Under the pieces are notes generated by a model. That model was not told the origin of the DNA. It made no database searches and was given only the letters and a program-made list of their open reading frames with translations. Shown piece by piece: positions 48,549-60,896 of a stretch of 64,000 nt of DNA. The stretch's first letter is position 1, and every line of letters begins with the position of its first letter. The stretch comes from Aspidiotus rigidus (lineage: Eukaryota > Arthropoda > Insecta > Hemiptera > Diaspididae). Location: NCBI GenBank assembly GCA_035079385.1, contig JAVHKY010000001.1, positions 9,758,501-9,822,500 of the forward strand, given 5' to 3'. A program made the position numbers and the translations under genes.

Positions 48549-50100
48549 CTATCAAATGTGAACCAAACATTAATGTACTTTTTGTTGAATAGAACCCTGG
48601 GTATCTTCTAAGTAATTATAGTAGGTATGTAAAATTCTTCCTAATAATGCGCGCATCGCTCAGCAAACATTTCCAAGATTAGCAAAATGAAAGTTAAATA
48701 CGCCTCGTGTCAGGTACATTTTACAGCGTGTTAATCGTAAAATCTAACTGAAATTAACTGAAGATGTTGTATATATAGACATAACTTAAGCAATGTTTAC
48801 AAGAACGCTAGGTGCCGGTCGCTATAGAGCTTTTAATAAGTAGGTACATATTTCAAATTCTTTCGGGCGACAGACTCATTGTACGCCGAGAATATTTACA
48901 CGCTAACAGTGGTGCTAACTTTTATATTTTTGTTTTTCATCCAAGCATCTCATTCAAACTTTGAAATTTATCTTTCTCTACATGTTCCTCGCAAAATATA
49001 TAGCCTACCAACATCTTGCTGTAGAGGAATTATTTAAGTGCGGGTATCTCCGAAGTTGATCGAGAAATAAATGAAATTTCTCGAAGGTAGGTACCGGTAT
49101 CGGCTGAAATGAAGAAATATCAAAAATGAAATCGCGGAGTCAATCTCATACGCTAACTTATCTGGAACTTTTCGCAAATCCTCGAAAAATTCGATAAGTA
49201 GTATTCAAATCTTAAAATTGTCTCAAGTCCCAACAGATAGGTATAAAAGAGCTTGTTTTCAACATCATAATTTATCCAGGCTCCAAATGAAATCCTATGA
49301 ATGTCACATTAATCATACCGTACCACTCTTTGTTCAAGGTGATATTCATCTTCTCCGAGAATTTTATAGGAGTAATCATGCTCTCAAATCTACAATAGGA
49401 TGCCAATTAATGCGAAGTAGTCACCAAATTTTTACTGTAGCCTGACAAAGTAATGTTCAAAAATATTCTCCAGAGTACGAACCCAGTTCGATCGTTAGAT
49501 CTTAAAATCTGCGGAGATAGTAGTTATTGGAAAGATACTTTAACCTTCCTTCATCATCCAAGAAGAGTTATGAACCGAGTTCCTTGCATTACTTCGTCAG
49601 GTCACCAACAGTCACCAACCTAAATGAGACCCGCTTAACTCTATCTTCTCTATAATATTGATCAATATAATAAGGTGCATCTCGTCCAATGTTATTCAGA
49701 ACGGGTAACATGTTTCTTCTTCAAAGGTGTACGTTTTGCAATATTGGATAAACTGATAAAGATAGAAGAACGTTGATTGCAGCAATTTGAAGCTAATGAA
49801 TGATGTGCATAATCATGATAAGTATGACAACATTGTTTCATCTCAAAATTTTTTCTTATTGACCTACCTTCCAATTGCAGCGTCTGCTCTACCGAAAAAA
49901 TTGAGAGAACTTCATTCAAGTACAAACTTTTTTTCACAATGTATAAGAAAAACAATGCTGCTGCCAATTTTGTGATAAGAAAGACGGCGCAATGTTGCCA
50001 GTGTTTCCACACTTGGAACAGGTTTGACAAGCCAATCGCCATCGGACTGTACAAGCAAATTTTGAAGTTCAAACAAAAATTTCTCCACTTTAAAATAATT

Positions 50101-50172
50101 AACATCTTGGAGAGGTTCCAGAATAAATTCTTACGAGCCATCGCCAAGGCACCATGGTTCATTCGCAATTCG
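50101..50172 (+). pseudogene. Jockey-like LINE reverse transcriptase fragment
   Basis: The plus-strand frame reads ILERFQNKFLRAIAKAPWFIRNS. This matches the conserved C-terminal motif of jockey-clade non-LTR retrotransposon proteins (a run of the type LQRFQNKxLRxIxxAPWYxRN just after the reverse transcriptase domain). Only about 24 residues are recognisable. Upstream sequence in the same frame is only weakly similar, and downstream the frame enters a different inverted-repeat element (GCATGAGGACACA at 50165 and its reverse complement near 50440-50458). It is a dead fragment. Confidence 0.55.
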
Positions 50173-50510
50173 CATGAGGACACAACTGTAGGTGCGCTAG
50201 AGTCGTGCCCGAAAAGGGGATTCGGCAAAAATTGCCATAAACCTGTATGAAACTAAAACGGGCTGTATCTTTGTCAATATTGAAAAATACAAAAAGTAGT
50301 AAGAGCATTTTTTTATTATTTTCATTCATAGAATAACCTAAAAAAAGAAAAAATTAAGATTTCAACAATTTTCTGTAACATCCCCTTTTCAGGCAGCTTC
50401 CAAAAATGGCCACCACAGTTTTCATAGAGGGCGCCTACTTTGTGTCCTCATGCGAATGAACAGCTGCAATTGGAGTTGAACATTGAACCAGTTAAAACCG
50501 TAATTTCAAG

Positions 50511-50972
50511 CACGGTATAAGATGAAGAGGTAATGACACAACGCTAAAATCGTGTCCGCAGTTTTGAAGTTGTACGTACAAACTTCCGCTAGGTTTGCAG
50601 CGAACACTCGGGCTGTTTCCCTGTTCCTTCTACACCCCACCTGCGCCGAGACGTTACCGTTGGTACCCTAGTATTGATGAAATTTCCAAGGATTATAAAA
50701 AATCCAAGAATTTACTTAGAAGGGTGATTCTTTCAAAATTTTATAGAGTAGATTAAATGGTATTTTTATGCCAAATATGAAATGCATCGGCTGATTCCTG
50801 ATCCTGCAATAAATTTTTGAAAGTAGCGGCGTTCCCATAAGACTCTGTACATTAGCCATCACTTTCATCACGAGCGCTGCGCTCGGGATGTTCAGAACTA
50901 CTTCAAAATCACGGACAGCGTTTACCACAGTCAGAATACGTTCGTGTCACTACCTCTTCATCTTATACCGTG
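50511..50972. mobile_element. hAT-type MITE, CACGGTATAAGATGAAGAGG family, copy 1
   Basis: The ends are CACGGTATAAGATGAAGAGG and CCTCTTCATCTTATACCGTG. Both flanks are ATTTCAAG (50503-50510, 50973-50980), a perfect 8-bp duplication. It is 462 bp and non-coding. The element at 51743-52204 is the same family, same length and opposite orientation. Confidence 0.92.
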
Positions 50973-51364
50973 ATTTCAAGAAAGGCGACAGGATATGTTG
51001 CCAGACTTCACCGTCACCCCAATACCAAAGCGATAATCCTACTGGACAACGCTAATGATACGAGAAGGCTATGCAGGTAAGCAGCTATACCTGACTTGCT
51101 CAAATAATTAATTCATCTTAATCGTTTACATATACTTGTTTATACACTTAGAATTGTTTATAGCACATCTAAGTTAAAGTGAAGAATCGTTTATCACTTA
51201 TGGAAAATGTACGAGCGAATGTACAGTGCTGTAATAACTATAATAATAAAAAAAAAAAAAACAAAAACAAAAAAAAAACTTTCCATAAAAATGGTATCAA
51301 AAAATAAAAAAAGGAAATCTTGTGCTTGTTTGATTTTGATCTCTTATTCATTTTTTAGGTAAAA

Positions 51365-52324
51365 TAATGATGGGCGGTTATCGGTTATTAACCAATTAAT
51401 CAGTTTATTCGACTTGTGTAAAATTAACTGAAAAACTTGTTTATTTATGATTAACAGTTAATTTGAAAAACCGGTTAATAAGAGCGCATAAACTGATCAA
51501 CCGCCAAAATTTAAAATTTTTCAACAATTGTGTATTTCAGTTGATAATTTGACGAATTTGAAGCACCAGGCGGAGGAAATAGGATATTATCAATTAAGAT
51601 ATTTCTCACTCATCAACACATAAGAAATCTTGCTTCTCTTTTTTTTTTCAATTTTTGCAAATTTTGAGAGCAAAAAAGTGGAAGACCTTGGCGCTCCCAG
51701 CGGAATTTTTTGAGAACTAACAGCAATCCAAATGATTTCCAGCACGGTATAAGATGAAGAGGTAGTGACACGAACGTATTCTGACTGTGGTAAACGCTGT
51801 CCGTGATTTTGTAGTAGTTCTGAACATTCCAAGCGCAGCGCTCGTGATGAAAGTGATGGGTAATGTACAGAGTCTTATGGGAACGCCGCTACTTTCAAAA
51901 ATTTATTGCAGGATCAGGAATCAGCCGATGCATTTCATATTTGGCATAAAAATACCATTTAATCTACTCTATAAAATTTTGAAAGAATCACCCTTCTAAG
52001 TAAATTCTTGGATTTTTTATAATCCTTGGAAATTTCATCAATACTAGGGTACCAACGGTAACGTCTCGGCGCAGGTGGGGTGTAGAAGGAACAGGGAAAC
52101 AGCCCGAGTGTTCGCTGCAAACCTAGCGGAAGTTTGTACGTACAACTTCAAAACTGCGGACACAATTTTAGCGTTGTGTCATTACCTCTTCATCTTATAC
52201 TGTGATTTCCAGTTAATCGGTTAACCAGTTTATTTGAAGGTTTTCAACCGATTAACCGGTTACAATGATCTCCAATAAACCGTTTAACCGGTATATTGAA
52301 ATAACCGATAACCGCCCATTACTA
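51365..52324. mobile_element. hAT-type element, TAATGATGGGCGGTTATCGG ends
   Basis: The ends are TAATGATGGGCGGTTATCGG and CCGATAACCGCCCATTACTA. The flanks AGGTAAAA (51357-51364) and AGGCAAAA (52325-52332) match at 7 of 8 positions. Same family as 2246-2708, from which it differs mainly by the nested insertion at 51743-52204. Confidence 0.85.
51743..52204. mobile_element. hAT-type MITE, CACGGTATAAGATGAAGAGG family, copy 2
   Basis: The ends are CACGGTATAAGATGAAGAGG and CCTCTTCATCTTATACTGTG. Both flanks are ATTTCCAG (51735-51742, 52205-52212), a perfect 8-bp duplication. It is inverted relative to the copy at 50511 and almost identical to it, so both insertions look recent. Confidence 0.92.
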
Positions 52325-52379
52325 AGGCAAAATCTCTAGATTTTGAGTAATTTGATGAAAACTAAAAATCTCCCATAAT

Positions 52380-52740
52380 CAGGGCTTGCGACGGAAATTT
52401 TTTTAACGGTTAACGGTTATCAGTCAAATGACCTCACAAATTTTTTCGGTTAATGGTTATCGGTCAAAATGATCCTCCCAATTTTTTCGGTTATCGGTTA
52501 TCAGTCAAGCTGTATTTTGACCAATAACTGTTAAATGTTTCGGTGGAAGTCCTAAAATTTTTGGTTAACGTTGTAGAAGACCTAGAATTTTCGGTCAAAT
52601 AACAGTTATAACCGGAAAAATAACGGTTAACGGTCAATCGGTCAAGATCGATGTCAAATTATAATGGTTAACGGTCAACCGGTCAAAATTGATATTATTT
52701 TCATTTCGGTTATAACAGTTAACCGAAAAATAACTGTTAC
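52380..52740. repeat. GGTTAACGGTCAA-type repeat, probably a truncated hAT element
   Basis: It begins CAGGGCTTGCGACGGAAA, which looks like a hAT end, and continues with many GGTTAACGGTTATCGGTCAA variants. No matching right end was found before the hairpin at 52741. Confidence 0.5.
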
Positions 52741-52828
52741 TGGTTGATAAACAGTCAGGAGGAGCAGTTATTTGGGAATCAGACCAATCAGACGCTGAAT
52801 AACTGCTCCTCTCACACTTTATCAACCA
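52741..52828. repeat. Hairpin with TGGTTGATAAA arms
   Basis: TGGTTGATAAACAGTCAGGAG and GAGCAGTTATT pair with AATAACTGCTC and CTCTCACACTTTATCAACCA, with about 20 bp of loop. Confidence 0.7.
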
Positions 52829-53016
52829 GATTATTATCACTTGCGCATAGGTACCTATCTTATATAGTACCTTACCTACACAATTCCCCGCTTTCCTTAC
52901 CAGAATGACCTTCAAAATCCGCTTGTACAGTTCAAATACGCAAATACAAAAACAACGATCAGGATCATGGAAAAAGGAAAAGTATCAAAATCAGTCGAAA
53001 AAAATCAGTACTATTT

Positions 53017-53141
53017 TACTCTGTTCACATTAAGAAAGTATAGAAGTTCATACCTCGAGAATGGAACGCTGAAGGTGATTTTAATCTACCATTCCGTTCT
53101 TGAGGTATGAACTTCTATCCTTTCTTAACGTGAACAGAGTA
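53017..53141. repeat. Hairpin with TACTCTGTTCAC arms
   Basis: TACTCTGTTCAC...AGAAGTTCATACCTC pairs with GAGGTATGAACTTCT...GTGAACAGAGTA. The arms are about 50 bp with few mismatches and a loop of about 20 bp. Confidence 0.8.
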
Positions 53142-53451
53142 TAGTTGTTCTTCAACACCAGTTTTCAATTGAGAATTCAATAATAGTGATAATTTCCTTC
53201 AACAAGTTCTCGATTCTCAGATAAAAACTAATTATATCTTTCACTGTGTTTCTAGTGACCAGGTTCTCTGCAGTCTACAGTTTTTGAAAAAAAAAAAAAA
53301 CACAATTACTGATAAATATTTTACATTTTTACAACTGCCAACTGAGCGTTCAATCACAGTAGACACTACACTATTTGTAGTTTTCTGCACTCTAAAATTT
53401 TTACCAGTTGATGAAGAGGAGAAAGTGCTGAACTCAAATCACCAAAAATCG

Positions 53452-53485
53452 AAAAAGGGCCCTAAATTCAGCTAGGGCCCTTTTT
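53452..53485. repeat. Small perfect hairpin
   Basis: AAAAAGGGCCCTA and TAGGGCCCTTTTT are separated by 8 bases. It looks like a terminator stem, but in this eukaryotic intron it is more likely a miniature foldback. Confidence 0.7.
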
Positions 53486-53550
53486 ATACCCGACCTACAA
53501 TTGATTAATTGCACCTCTTGCCTACGTCCCAGAAGTCAGAACTCAGAATT

Positions 53551-53628
53551 AGAAGTGCTGCGTGGAAAAGGGGCCTCCGTTCCATAAGAAATACATTAGA
53601 CGGAGGCCCCTTTTCCACGCAGCGCTAC
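53551..53628. repeat. GAAGCGCTGCGTGG hairpin, copy 3
   Basis: AGAAGTGCTGCGTGGAAAAG pairs with CTTTTCCACGCAGCGCTACT. The loop CATAAGAAATACATTAGA is shared with copy 1 in complementary form. Confidence 0.85.
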
Positions 53629-55521
53629 TGTTTTTGGTTTTGTCTTATGTTAAATCTGATGAAGAGCCAACAAGGAAAAGCTTATAACCTAAGTACTGTA
53701 AACTCTGAACGTCATGTAGGTACCAATCATTAGGATGGAGAATTCAATTCAGTATTGTGACATGATGATGATTGGCCGTGATTACAATGATGGTGAGTCA
53801 TTTTACTGCGCGTGGGAAATCGCTGATGAAGCAGCTTTGTGTTTTCAGAGCGGGATGATTTTTTTCTTTCTCTCGCTTCAAATTCAAGAATTGTAGGTGA
53901 ATGACTAATAAGTACGTATTTTGGTGAGCGAAAATCGTTAAGAAGGTCGAATTAGAGGTCTGTGAATCGCAGAATCATTGCAGTCTTTGAGCCATTTTTG
54001 CGACACTGATGAATGGGCGATGCGACCCTGGAAACCTTCGCCCAAAAATTAGAGTAGCTACATACAATATTTCTGAGCAAGTTCTCTCATCTCATTTCTG
54101 TGCTATACCATCTTCATTTTAATCAAGTTTACTTCGAGTAACGTGATACCTCCTTACTATTATTTGAAAATAATGATTCATTAGTTGATATACTATACAG
54201 GTCTACTTACTGTTGTTGATAATAATCGTGGAAAAAAAATTCACGATCATAGGCCTACGTCTTTTCAGAAATTATTTCTTTCACACGTAGGTGCTTTTCT
54301 AAAGACGATAAGGAATGTTACCCGGAAATTTTTCGTGTCAAAGAAAATTCTTCGTCATGCAGCCCTAATTGGCTGATCAATTTTTCGTCAACGAAGAAAC
54401 TTAAAATGAAGAATTCGCCCGAAAGAACCTCTATTTTAATTAGTTTTTGTATCTTCGCATCCATTCTGGAGAGGAAAAAATAGTCCGAAAATAAATAGTA
54501 TAAATTTAACTTATACTGTATATGCTTTTACAAGGAAACACGACTTCAAAGGTGCTCTCGGCAAATTAGGTGCAAGAAAATGGTAATTTTTTAGAAAATA
54601 CGAAGAGTAAATTATTCTGAAGAAAAAGCGAGAAAAGAGATAGAAAGAGGAAGAAAAAACGATAAATTTTAGATAAATTAACTGGAAACCCTCTTCATAG
54701 ACAAGAAGCCATAAATTTCTTCACGGTTTCCTCTCTTCTTTTCGTGCATTACCTCCTCCTACTCTTCAGCACTTTCTAGGCAACATTACATTATTTTTCA
54801 TCCGCGTTCTCGTACCTTGGATAAATTTGTTATTATCGGAAGAAAATGTCGTGCAAATTGAAAATTACAACATCTGAAGCACGAAGAGTTTTGTGGAGAG
54901 CAATGCGCGCTCTTTATCCGAGAAAAAGTATCTTAAGAGTATATGAAGAAGAAAATCTACAGTATAGTGCATAAAATTTTAAATAAATTTCCTATCGTAT
55001 AAAAAAAGAACAAAATACTCGTATCTTCGATCAGAACACAATTGACTCGTATCACTATGCTCAAGATACGTATGCAAAAAAAAAAAGAAAAAAGGAAAAA
55101 AGAAAAACGGCACGCATGCAAACGAAGAAGAGAAAGTAAAAGCATTGTTAAAATCAAAATAAAGCTCATCATTATTATGTTGTATCAAAACTTCATTCAT
55201 AAATTTTTTACTACAACGCGTAATATCAAATAAAGTATAGAGTGAAAAGAACGAATTCAGAGCTTCCTTAAGTGTCCTACAAAAGTTTTATAAAAACAGC
55301 AGAATCAACTTTTGTATTGTTACAAAATTGTGTCTTTCAACATTCCTTTCTTCTTGGATAAACGTGGTGCGCACAATACTTGTTTTTTTTAACATATTGA
55401 AAGCTACATAATGAAGCGCATACGAGCAGATAAAGCTCATACTGAATACCAAAAGCTCTAGGGTACCACATTCAAATACGTTCGCGAAATGGAAGAAACA
55501 AAACGGCGACATGAGACTTAC

Positions 55522-55566
55522 CAATGTGAGCCATAAGTTTGAAATCAAAATTTGATTCTTCTCGTC
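55522..55566 (-). CDS. nAChRalpha6: nAChR alpha exon 3b (alternative cassette)
   Basis: This 45-bp exon encodes DEKNQILISNLWLTL, in phase 0 at both ends. The acceptor is ...CAAATAG before GAC and the donor is GTAAGTCTC after TTG. The donor is identical over nine intronic bases to that of exon 3a, as expected after exon duplication. It lies 3922 bp downstream of 3a and about 7 kb upstream of exon 4, whose GAATGG start completes the conserved L-E-W in frame. The residue changes against 3a fall in the part of the N-terminal domain that the alternative exons of insect alpha6 are known to vary. Confidence 0.88.
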
Positions 55567-58500
55567 CTATTTGATAGAATACATACAGACAAACATTATA
55601 CTTCTTTTCCTTCTTTTAATTTTTCATGTTTTTACTTAATCTTATTTGTCTTTTTTTTTCTTTTTTTTGTTCCAAAGGAAACATATTTATATGGAAATAC
55701 TGCGAGACTTCTTTTTAAATTCTCGGTAGGATGCGACAAGTTGTGGGTGACTCTAGGACTTGAATTAATGATTATGATTAACAAATGACCAACAAACTTT
55801 TGACTCGGCAATTAGGTTCTTCATATTTCTAGGCTGGCATGACCATTTCGAGCTAAACGAATATGAGAGTAATCTTCACACAGGTATGTCATTAAGAAGT
55901 TTCATGGAAATGATGTAAAATGCTGATCTATTTTATGCAGTGAGAGACACTACCTTACGAGCATAAGGGTACAATTTTACGAAAATATACTTTTATATAT
56001 AATTTTTAGTAGAAGGACGATTAATATTATTCTCTTTGGAAAAATTACACTTTAGCCTCATCAAAATAATGACGAATTCATTGTGTTGAGTTTACGAAAA
56101 ACAAAAAAGACAAAAAAAATTGATTATTGTTTCTTTAAACTTCTTTACATCCATTACAGTGCTTTGTTTAGATTGTCTACCCTTACAATTTTTTCAGCTT
56201 GATCTGTACACTTAGAATAAGTGGCTATTTATGAGTGCTGGAGATGTACTTATCCGAAGAAAGAGGATGAGATGTCCTACACAAAGTTTTGCGAACTATC
56301 TCAGGAGCCTAAAATATTTTTCGGCTTTTATAAAATAATAACTCAAACTTCACATTTAATCTTGTTTCTTGGGCGCTATTCTCTCCATTGATAAACCGAG
56401 GCTTTTTAGATGGAGGTTAGGTATTTGATTAGAATAGATTTTAACTCTGCTTTGGGCCTCGGTGTAGTAAAAGTTGAATATCACTCGCATTTTTGAATCT
56501 CTACGTAAGTAGCTAAAGTTTAACAAAGTGATTGCAGCTCTTACGATTCTATTTTGTGTTTTCTGACAATTTTTTTTTTTTTCATTGTTTTATAAAATTT
56601 ACATTCTCGTGACTTTATTTCTCCACAGCTAGCAATGTCGTATCTAGGACAAACTCCCGTTTCGTCAATTGAGAATGGAAAAAAGTCATGCGTTCTCTGG
56701 ACTTATTTACCTATTAATGATCACCACTCCCGCTCTCCTCTCTTAGAAAACGATACTCTTTCCGGGCAAAATTTTAATAGGTACTATTTCTCCCCTCCCC
56801 ACTGAAGATTTTCCGGAGCGATTCTGAACGCAATTGAGACGATGAGCCTTATTACATTCATGGTTCACATCTTCCTCCAAATAGAAGAATATCGAGAGAA
56901 AAAAATCTGTGAAAAAAAAAATATTGAAATATTTGAGTTCCTCCCAAAATTTGTTCCTCCTCCCTCCGAAAGAAAAAAGTCGGGAAAAAAAACTAAGTTT
57001 GCGTTTTTCTTTGTTTCGAGTTTCTCTGCCAAAATTTTTCTTTCAGATCCACTCCTTACTGAGTGTTTGCCAAAATCAAAACCATCAATTATGGTTACTC
57101 TGGGCACACACCTTGGATTTCTATCTCTATTCCTTTTGCGTGCATAATATGCATATACCGCCTTCCATCCCAATTAATTCTTAAGGTAACAATGAAGAAA
57201 AACGAAAATACTTTCCGTTCAACGAACGTCAGGTTTTCGTTTAGCTACTAATGAGTACTTCTTTTTCTTTGAACCCTCAAGCACAATAAGTGACGAAGAG
57301 AAAGAAAAGAAAATTTCAAATTTTATCAAGTATATAAGCTGTTATGAAATGATATTTAGTTTCATGAAAACCTCTACGCTGTCCGTGAGAAAAATATTCA
57401 ATAATCAAATATGCATTCTTGTCCTCTGCGAGACACATTGGTTTCTGTTAAAGGTAAGATTTCCTCTTTTTCTTCTCGATATCATATTCGGAGAAAGAGA
57501 GAGAGAGAAAAAAAAAGGGAAACAAACAAGCCAAGGAAACGAGTCTAGACGTAGGGAAATGAAATTTTATCCTCTTTCCGATATCGTCGCCCGAGAACTG
57601 CAATTTACACGTGGTATTTGGTGTAAATGGGAAAACATTTTAAATGCTTTTCGATTGAATTTGAATTCCTTTCAGTGTGTACCACCGCGCATTAATATTG
57701 CAAACGTTGAGGAAATTTTCTTCTGTCCTTCTGTAATATCGTGCTGCACAATATTTTACGCTCGCTAGAACAGACCTATGAACTCAGCTTCGTAGCTTCA
57801 CAACTTTTCTTCTCGTTTTTGGTATCGTATAAACGAAGTTATCTTTTATGAAATATTTTCAAGGATAATTCTTTGCGTGCTTACGGCAAGCTAGAAGCTT
57901 ATCTTCGACGAGTCATTTTTTTCTTTTTTTTTTTCATACTGGTATACATGCGACGCATCGTAAAGACACCCATTTATCGCGAGTTTTACAGTTTGAGTAC
58001 CTACCAATTTTATTTAGGTTTATCGCCAGAGATCACTTGACCGAATGAAAAGAGAGCGAGAAAAAGGAATTCTTCCGCATTAACAACGTATTAGACCCTA
58101 TTCTATTATATCCCGAATTAAACATCTTTATCGCATACATAAAAAAAGAAGAAGAAAGTAATCCTCGGAGGTCTGCGGAATAAGCCCATAAGTACAGATA
58201 CGTACTTGTCAACGAAATAATAATAAACGATTTTTTGGTATAGATTTTGCTTTAGTAGTCTCCTCGTTGTCCGGATTCTCAAGCATATTTCGAACAAGTG
58301 AGCGGGCTTATTTAAATATATTCTCATGTTTTTGTATAAATACACCTAATACTTGAAGTGAACAAGTTATAACAACCCCTAAGTTGAATTTAAGAGGAAA
58401 AACCAGGCCTAGGCTATGGGGTTGTTCTATCATAATTTTGCTACATAATTGAATGGCTGGATATTTTAAAATTTAATAAAGAAAGAGAATTCTGATAGAC

Positions 58501-59488
58501 AATGAATTTAGGAACAAAACTGCTTTTTAAAATAAGTCGATAGGTTGCGTGGAAGTGGAGATATTTATTAATGAAGTTTCAAAACGTCCTCCTGAGAAAT
58601 GATGTGATTTTGCTAAGGCCCTTCTTCCATCCAGCCATTCAATTATATATTTTTTTATATTCTCATCTTCTAAAAACCCTTTCTTGGCTACGTCATGCTT
58701 TGCTTGACTTCTTGTGATAACTCTGTCACCTTACAATCACTTCAATCTACGACTCACCAACTGCACTAACGTTTAGTTTGACCGAGATGAAGAGGACTTC
58801 TTGAAAAAAATATTCCTACTTTCGAGTGAAAAACAGCATTACTGATCCAACAGCAATTTTAAAAAAATTGGTTATTTCGTCAATATTTGTAACTGATTCC
58901 CAAGTCGTGAAATTCCTTCTTTCTCCCCATATTGAAATTTGTACCTAGTTGAAAAACTGACTGAATCAAGTTATGCATAGTCTAAATTTCTTTTAAAGAA
59001 ATAAGTAAATTATTTGCTGTACACTGCCATATCATATTTAGTGTGTTATTTTTAACAACAGCGGCTGTTGTCGACTGTTCAATGAACAACCCATTAAAAA
59101 GATATTCACAAATTAATTTTACGTAGGTATGTTTCATTATTAGATTTCTTTCACAGAAAATTAAATTATTATAATAATAATTATCAATTAATCAATGAAT
59201 TAATTCGTCGTTTTCCAAATTAGGTATCATAGCTCGACAAAATACGTTCAAATAAACCGATATTATAATGAGAACACCAAAAAAAAAAAAAAACAAAAAC
59301 AAAACAAAATACAAAAGTGAAAGCGCAAACAGTATTTTAGTTAACACACAAGACAACGAAAAAAGTTCTTTTAAATACGCAATGTCACACGCAAAACACA
59401 CAAAAACCAAAAACAAACTCTGAAAAATCAAACACGCGTGTTTTTTCATTCGCATATAAACGCATACGTGTGGTATGAAGAGACTTAC
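55567..59488 (-). other. Intron between exons 3a and 3b
   Basis: This 3922-bp intron separates the two alternative exon-3 cassettes. It is AT-rich with several purine or pyrimidine tracts (for example near 56910-57010 and 57495-57525) and no recognisable transposon ends. It is the least repeat-laden large intron of the window, in contrast to the neighbouring introns. Elements controlling exon 3 choice would be expected here, but none is recognisable by eye. Confidence 0.6.
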
Positions 59489-59533
59489 CAAATTTAGCCA
59501 GGCGTTAGTGGTCAGAATCTGATTCTTTTCATC
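59489..59533 (-). CDS. nAChRalpha6: nAChR alpha exon 3a (alternative cassette)
   Basis: This 45-bp exon encodes 15 residues, DEKNQILTTNAWLNL, in phase 0 at both ends. It is bounded by TTTTAG before GAT and by GTAAGTCTC after TTG. It covers the start of the extracellular ligand-binding domain (the stretch leading into beta strand 1/2), where insect alpha6 has mutually exclusive exons 3a and 3b. It shares the first seven residues with exon 3b and differs in the second half (TTNAWLN against ISNLWLT). Both cassettes are multiples of three, so inclusion of both would still keep frame and add 15 residues. That they are exclusive is inferred from the family. Exon 2, which should end in phase 0 upstream, was not seen up to 64000. 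Confidence 0.88.
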
Positions 59534-60896
59534 CTAAAATACATAGGTGTTCGATTTTTCAAAACAGTGATTTTTTTTTTTTTACTTCTTTTAAATCATT
59601 ATTATTTTATAGGAAATGAAGCCTATATTTGACCTAAATCGTTATACGGTTAATTTCTATTTGCAAATTTCGTCATTCATTATTCTAACTAATGAGAAAC
59701 TTCCTCCGTAGCTCGCAATATCAAGATTAATCGCCGAGCATTGCATTTGTATAGAGTTTTAATAAAATTAAAGCAAGAAAAGTTTCTTACATCTGCTTTA
59801 TTGAAGGGATGTTGTAATAGAAATCGCTACCTACATATTGATCTGAGCCGAACATGGTATAAAATTATATCTACAGTATATTCCTAACAAACATTCCATT
59901 TCTGATTTTTTGTGAAGAGATAAAACGATGGTTATTCTGTTGATTGAATAATCAGGCAAAATTAAATTCTGTGATCCCATTGGACAAAATCCAGTTAAAT
60001 TCTATGATTTAAAATTTTAATTTACCAATTCATCTGAACGTTGATTTATTTAAAATACCTACATAACTTAGATAAGATAAAATCAAAAACTTTATTGGTG
60101 ATTTCTTTTTTTTTTTTTCATTATATGTTTTCTTATACCTAATTCATTTCTGATGAAATTTTTATGTTTAAAATAATACTTTATTTGAAAATTCTTTCAA
60201 ATGTCTTGGTTATTTAATTATTTTACAAAAGAATACAGACTTGTCGCGAAATACCTGTATTGAATACTTCAAATTATTCACGTTTATTTTTCGTGATTTC
60301 ATCGTGTCAAATTGGAAATCTTTCTATTTGCTCTTAAATTATGGCAGTGACAGTCTATTAGAAAGAAGTCCGAATTGAAGCAAAATGAGCCCCATAGCTG
60401 CACGATTACAGTTGAGATAAAAATATTTTTACTTATTTTGTTTTCAAACGGAAAAAAGAAAACGTCATGAAACCTGAATTCGAGTTGTAAATTTTAAAAA
60501 GCAGGAAAAAACAAACAGTCGAGCTCTGTCTGGTGAGTGAAACTCCTAATGCCCGTCTTCGGATAACTTTTTTATCCTTGTTTGTTGAATTTGTAAACTA
60601 ATGAGCGAAGAGTTTTGTTTCAGAGAACGAAGAACTTTTATTCAAAATACTTCTTGTGAAAGGGGAAAAAAAAAGAAGAAATTGCTTGTTTGAGAGAAAT
60701 GTGAAAAATCGTGAAAATAATTTTGTCAATGACTTTTTCTGTTTCAAAATAAAATAACTACCTTCAATAAAATTTTGTCGCCAAGGAACTCTTTAGCGAA
60801 TAAAATGATGTATTCCGACTCTACCTATTTTATTTTCTTTTACTAGAAATTTCAATGAATTTACAAAATTTTACGTTTTTAAATTTACAAGTCCCT

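Larger units (their letters stand above)
48549..55521 (-). other. Intron between exons 3b and 4, rich in transposon remnants
   Basis: This 6973-bp intron holds a LINE fragment (50101-50172), inverted copies of one hAT-type element (50511-50972 and 51743-52204), a larger hAT element (51365-52324), GGTTAACGG-type repeats (52380-52740) and several hairpins (52741-52828, 53017-53141, 53452-53485, 53551-53628). The parts 48549-50000 and 53640-55521 show no gene or delimitable element. Confidence 0.7.
13048..59533 (-). other. nAChRalpha6: nAChR alpha6-like gene, internal part (exons 3a to 8c)
   Basis: This is the span of one ligand-gated cation channel subunit gene. The recognisable exons run in order on the minus strand and join without frame breaks: exons 3/4 in phase 0, 4/5 phase 2, 5/6 phase 0, 6/7 phase 1, 7/8 phase 1, and each exon 8 leaves in phase 1. 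The assembled part carries the Cys-loop (Cys, 13 residues, Cys), the YxCC motif of alpha subunits, TM1 and TM2. Assignment to the insect alpha5/6/7 group is secure from these motifs. Assignment to alpha6 rests mainly on architecture: duplicated 45-bp exon 3 and triplicated 87-bp exon 8 are the known hallmark of Drosophila Dalpha6, the spinosyn target. Some exon 7 residues (MPGKKN, ISSM) also resemble alpha5/alpha7 members, so a closely related paralogue is possible. Exons 1-2 and 9 onward were not found in the window. Confidence 0.85.

Noticed and set aside
49692..50228. Longest open frame of the window (178 codons, minus strand)
   Set aside because: It is the antisense of the LINE fragment and neighbouring repeat; composition and lack of motifs indicate no gene.
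50716..50928. Open frame of 70 codons (also at 51787-51999 on plus)
   Set aside because: Both lie inside the two copies of the same hAT MITE and are explained by its sequence, not by coding constraint.
53452..53485. GC stem followed by T run resembling a bacterial terminator
   Set aside because: The context is a eukaryotic intron; better explained as a miniature foldback.
57349..57768. Plus-strand open frame of 139 codons
   Set aside because: AT-rich with a GA-repeat-derived segment and no family resemblance; lies in the 3a-3b intron.
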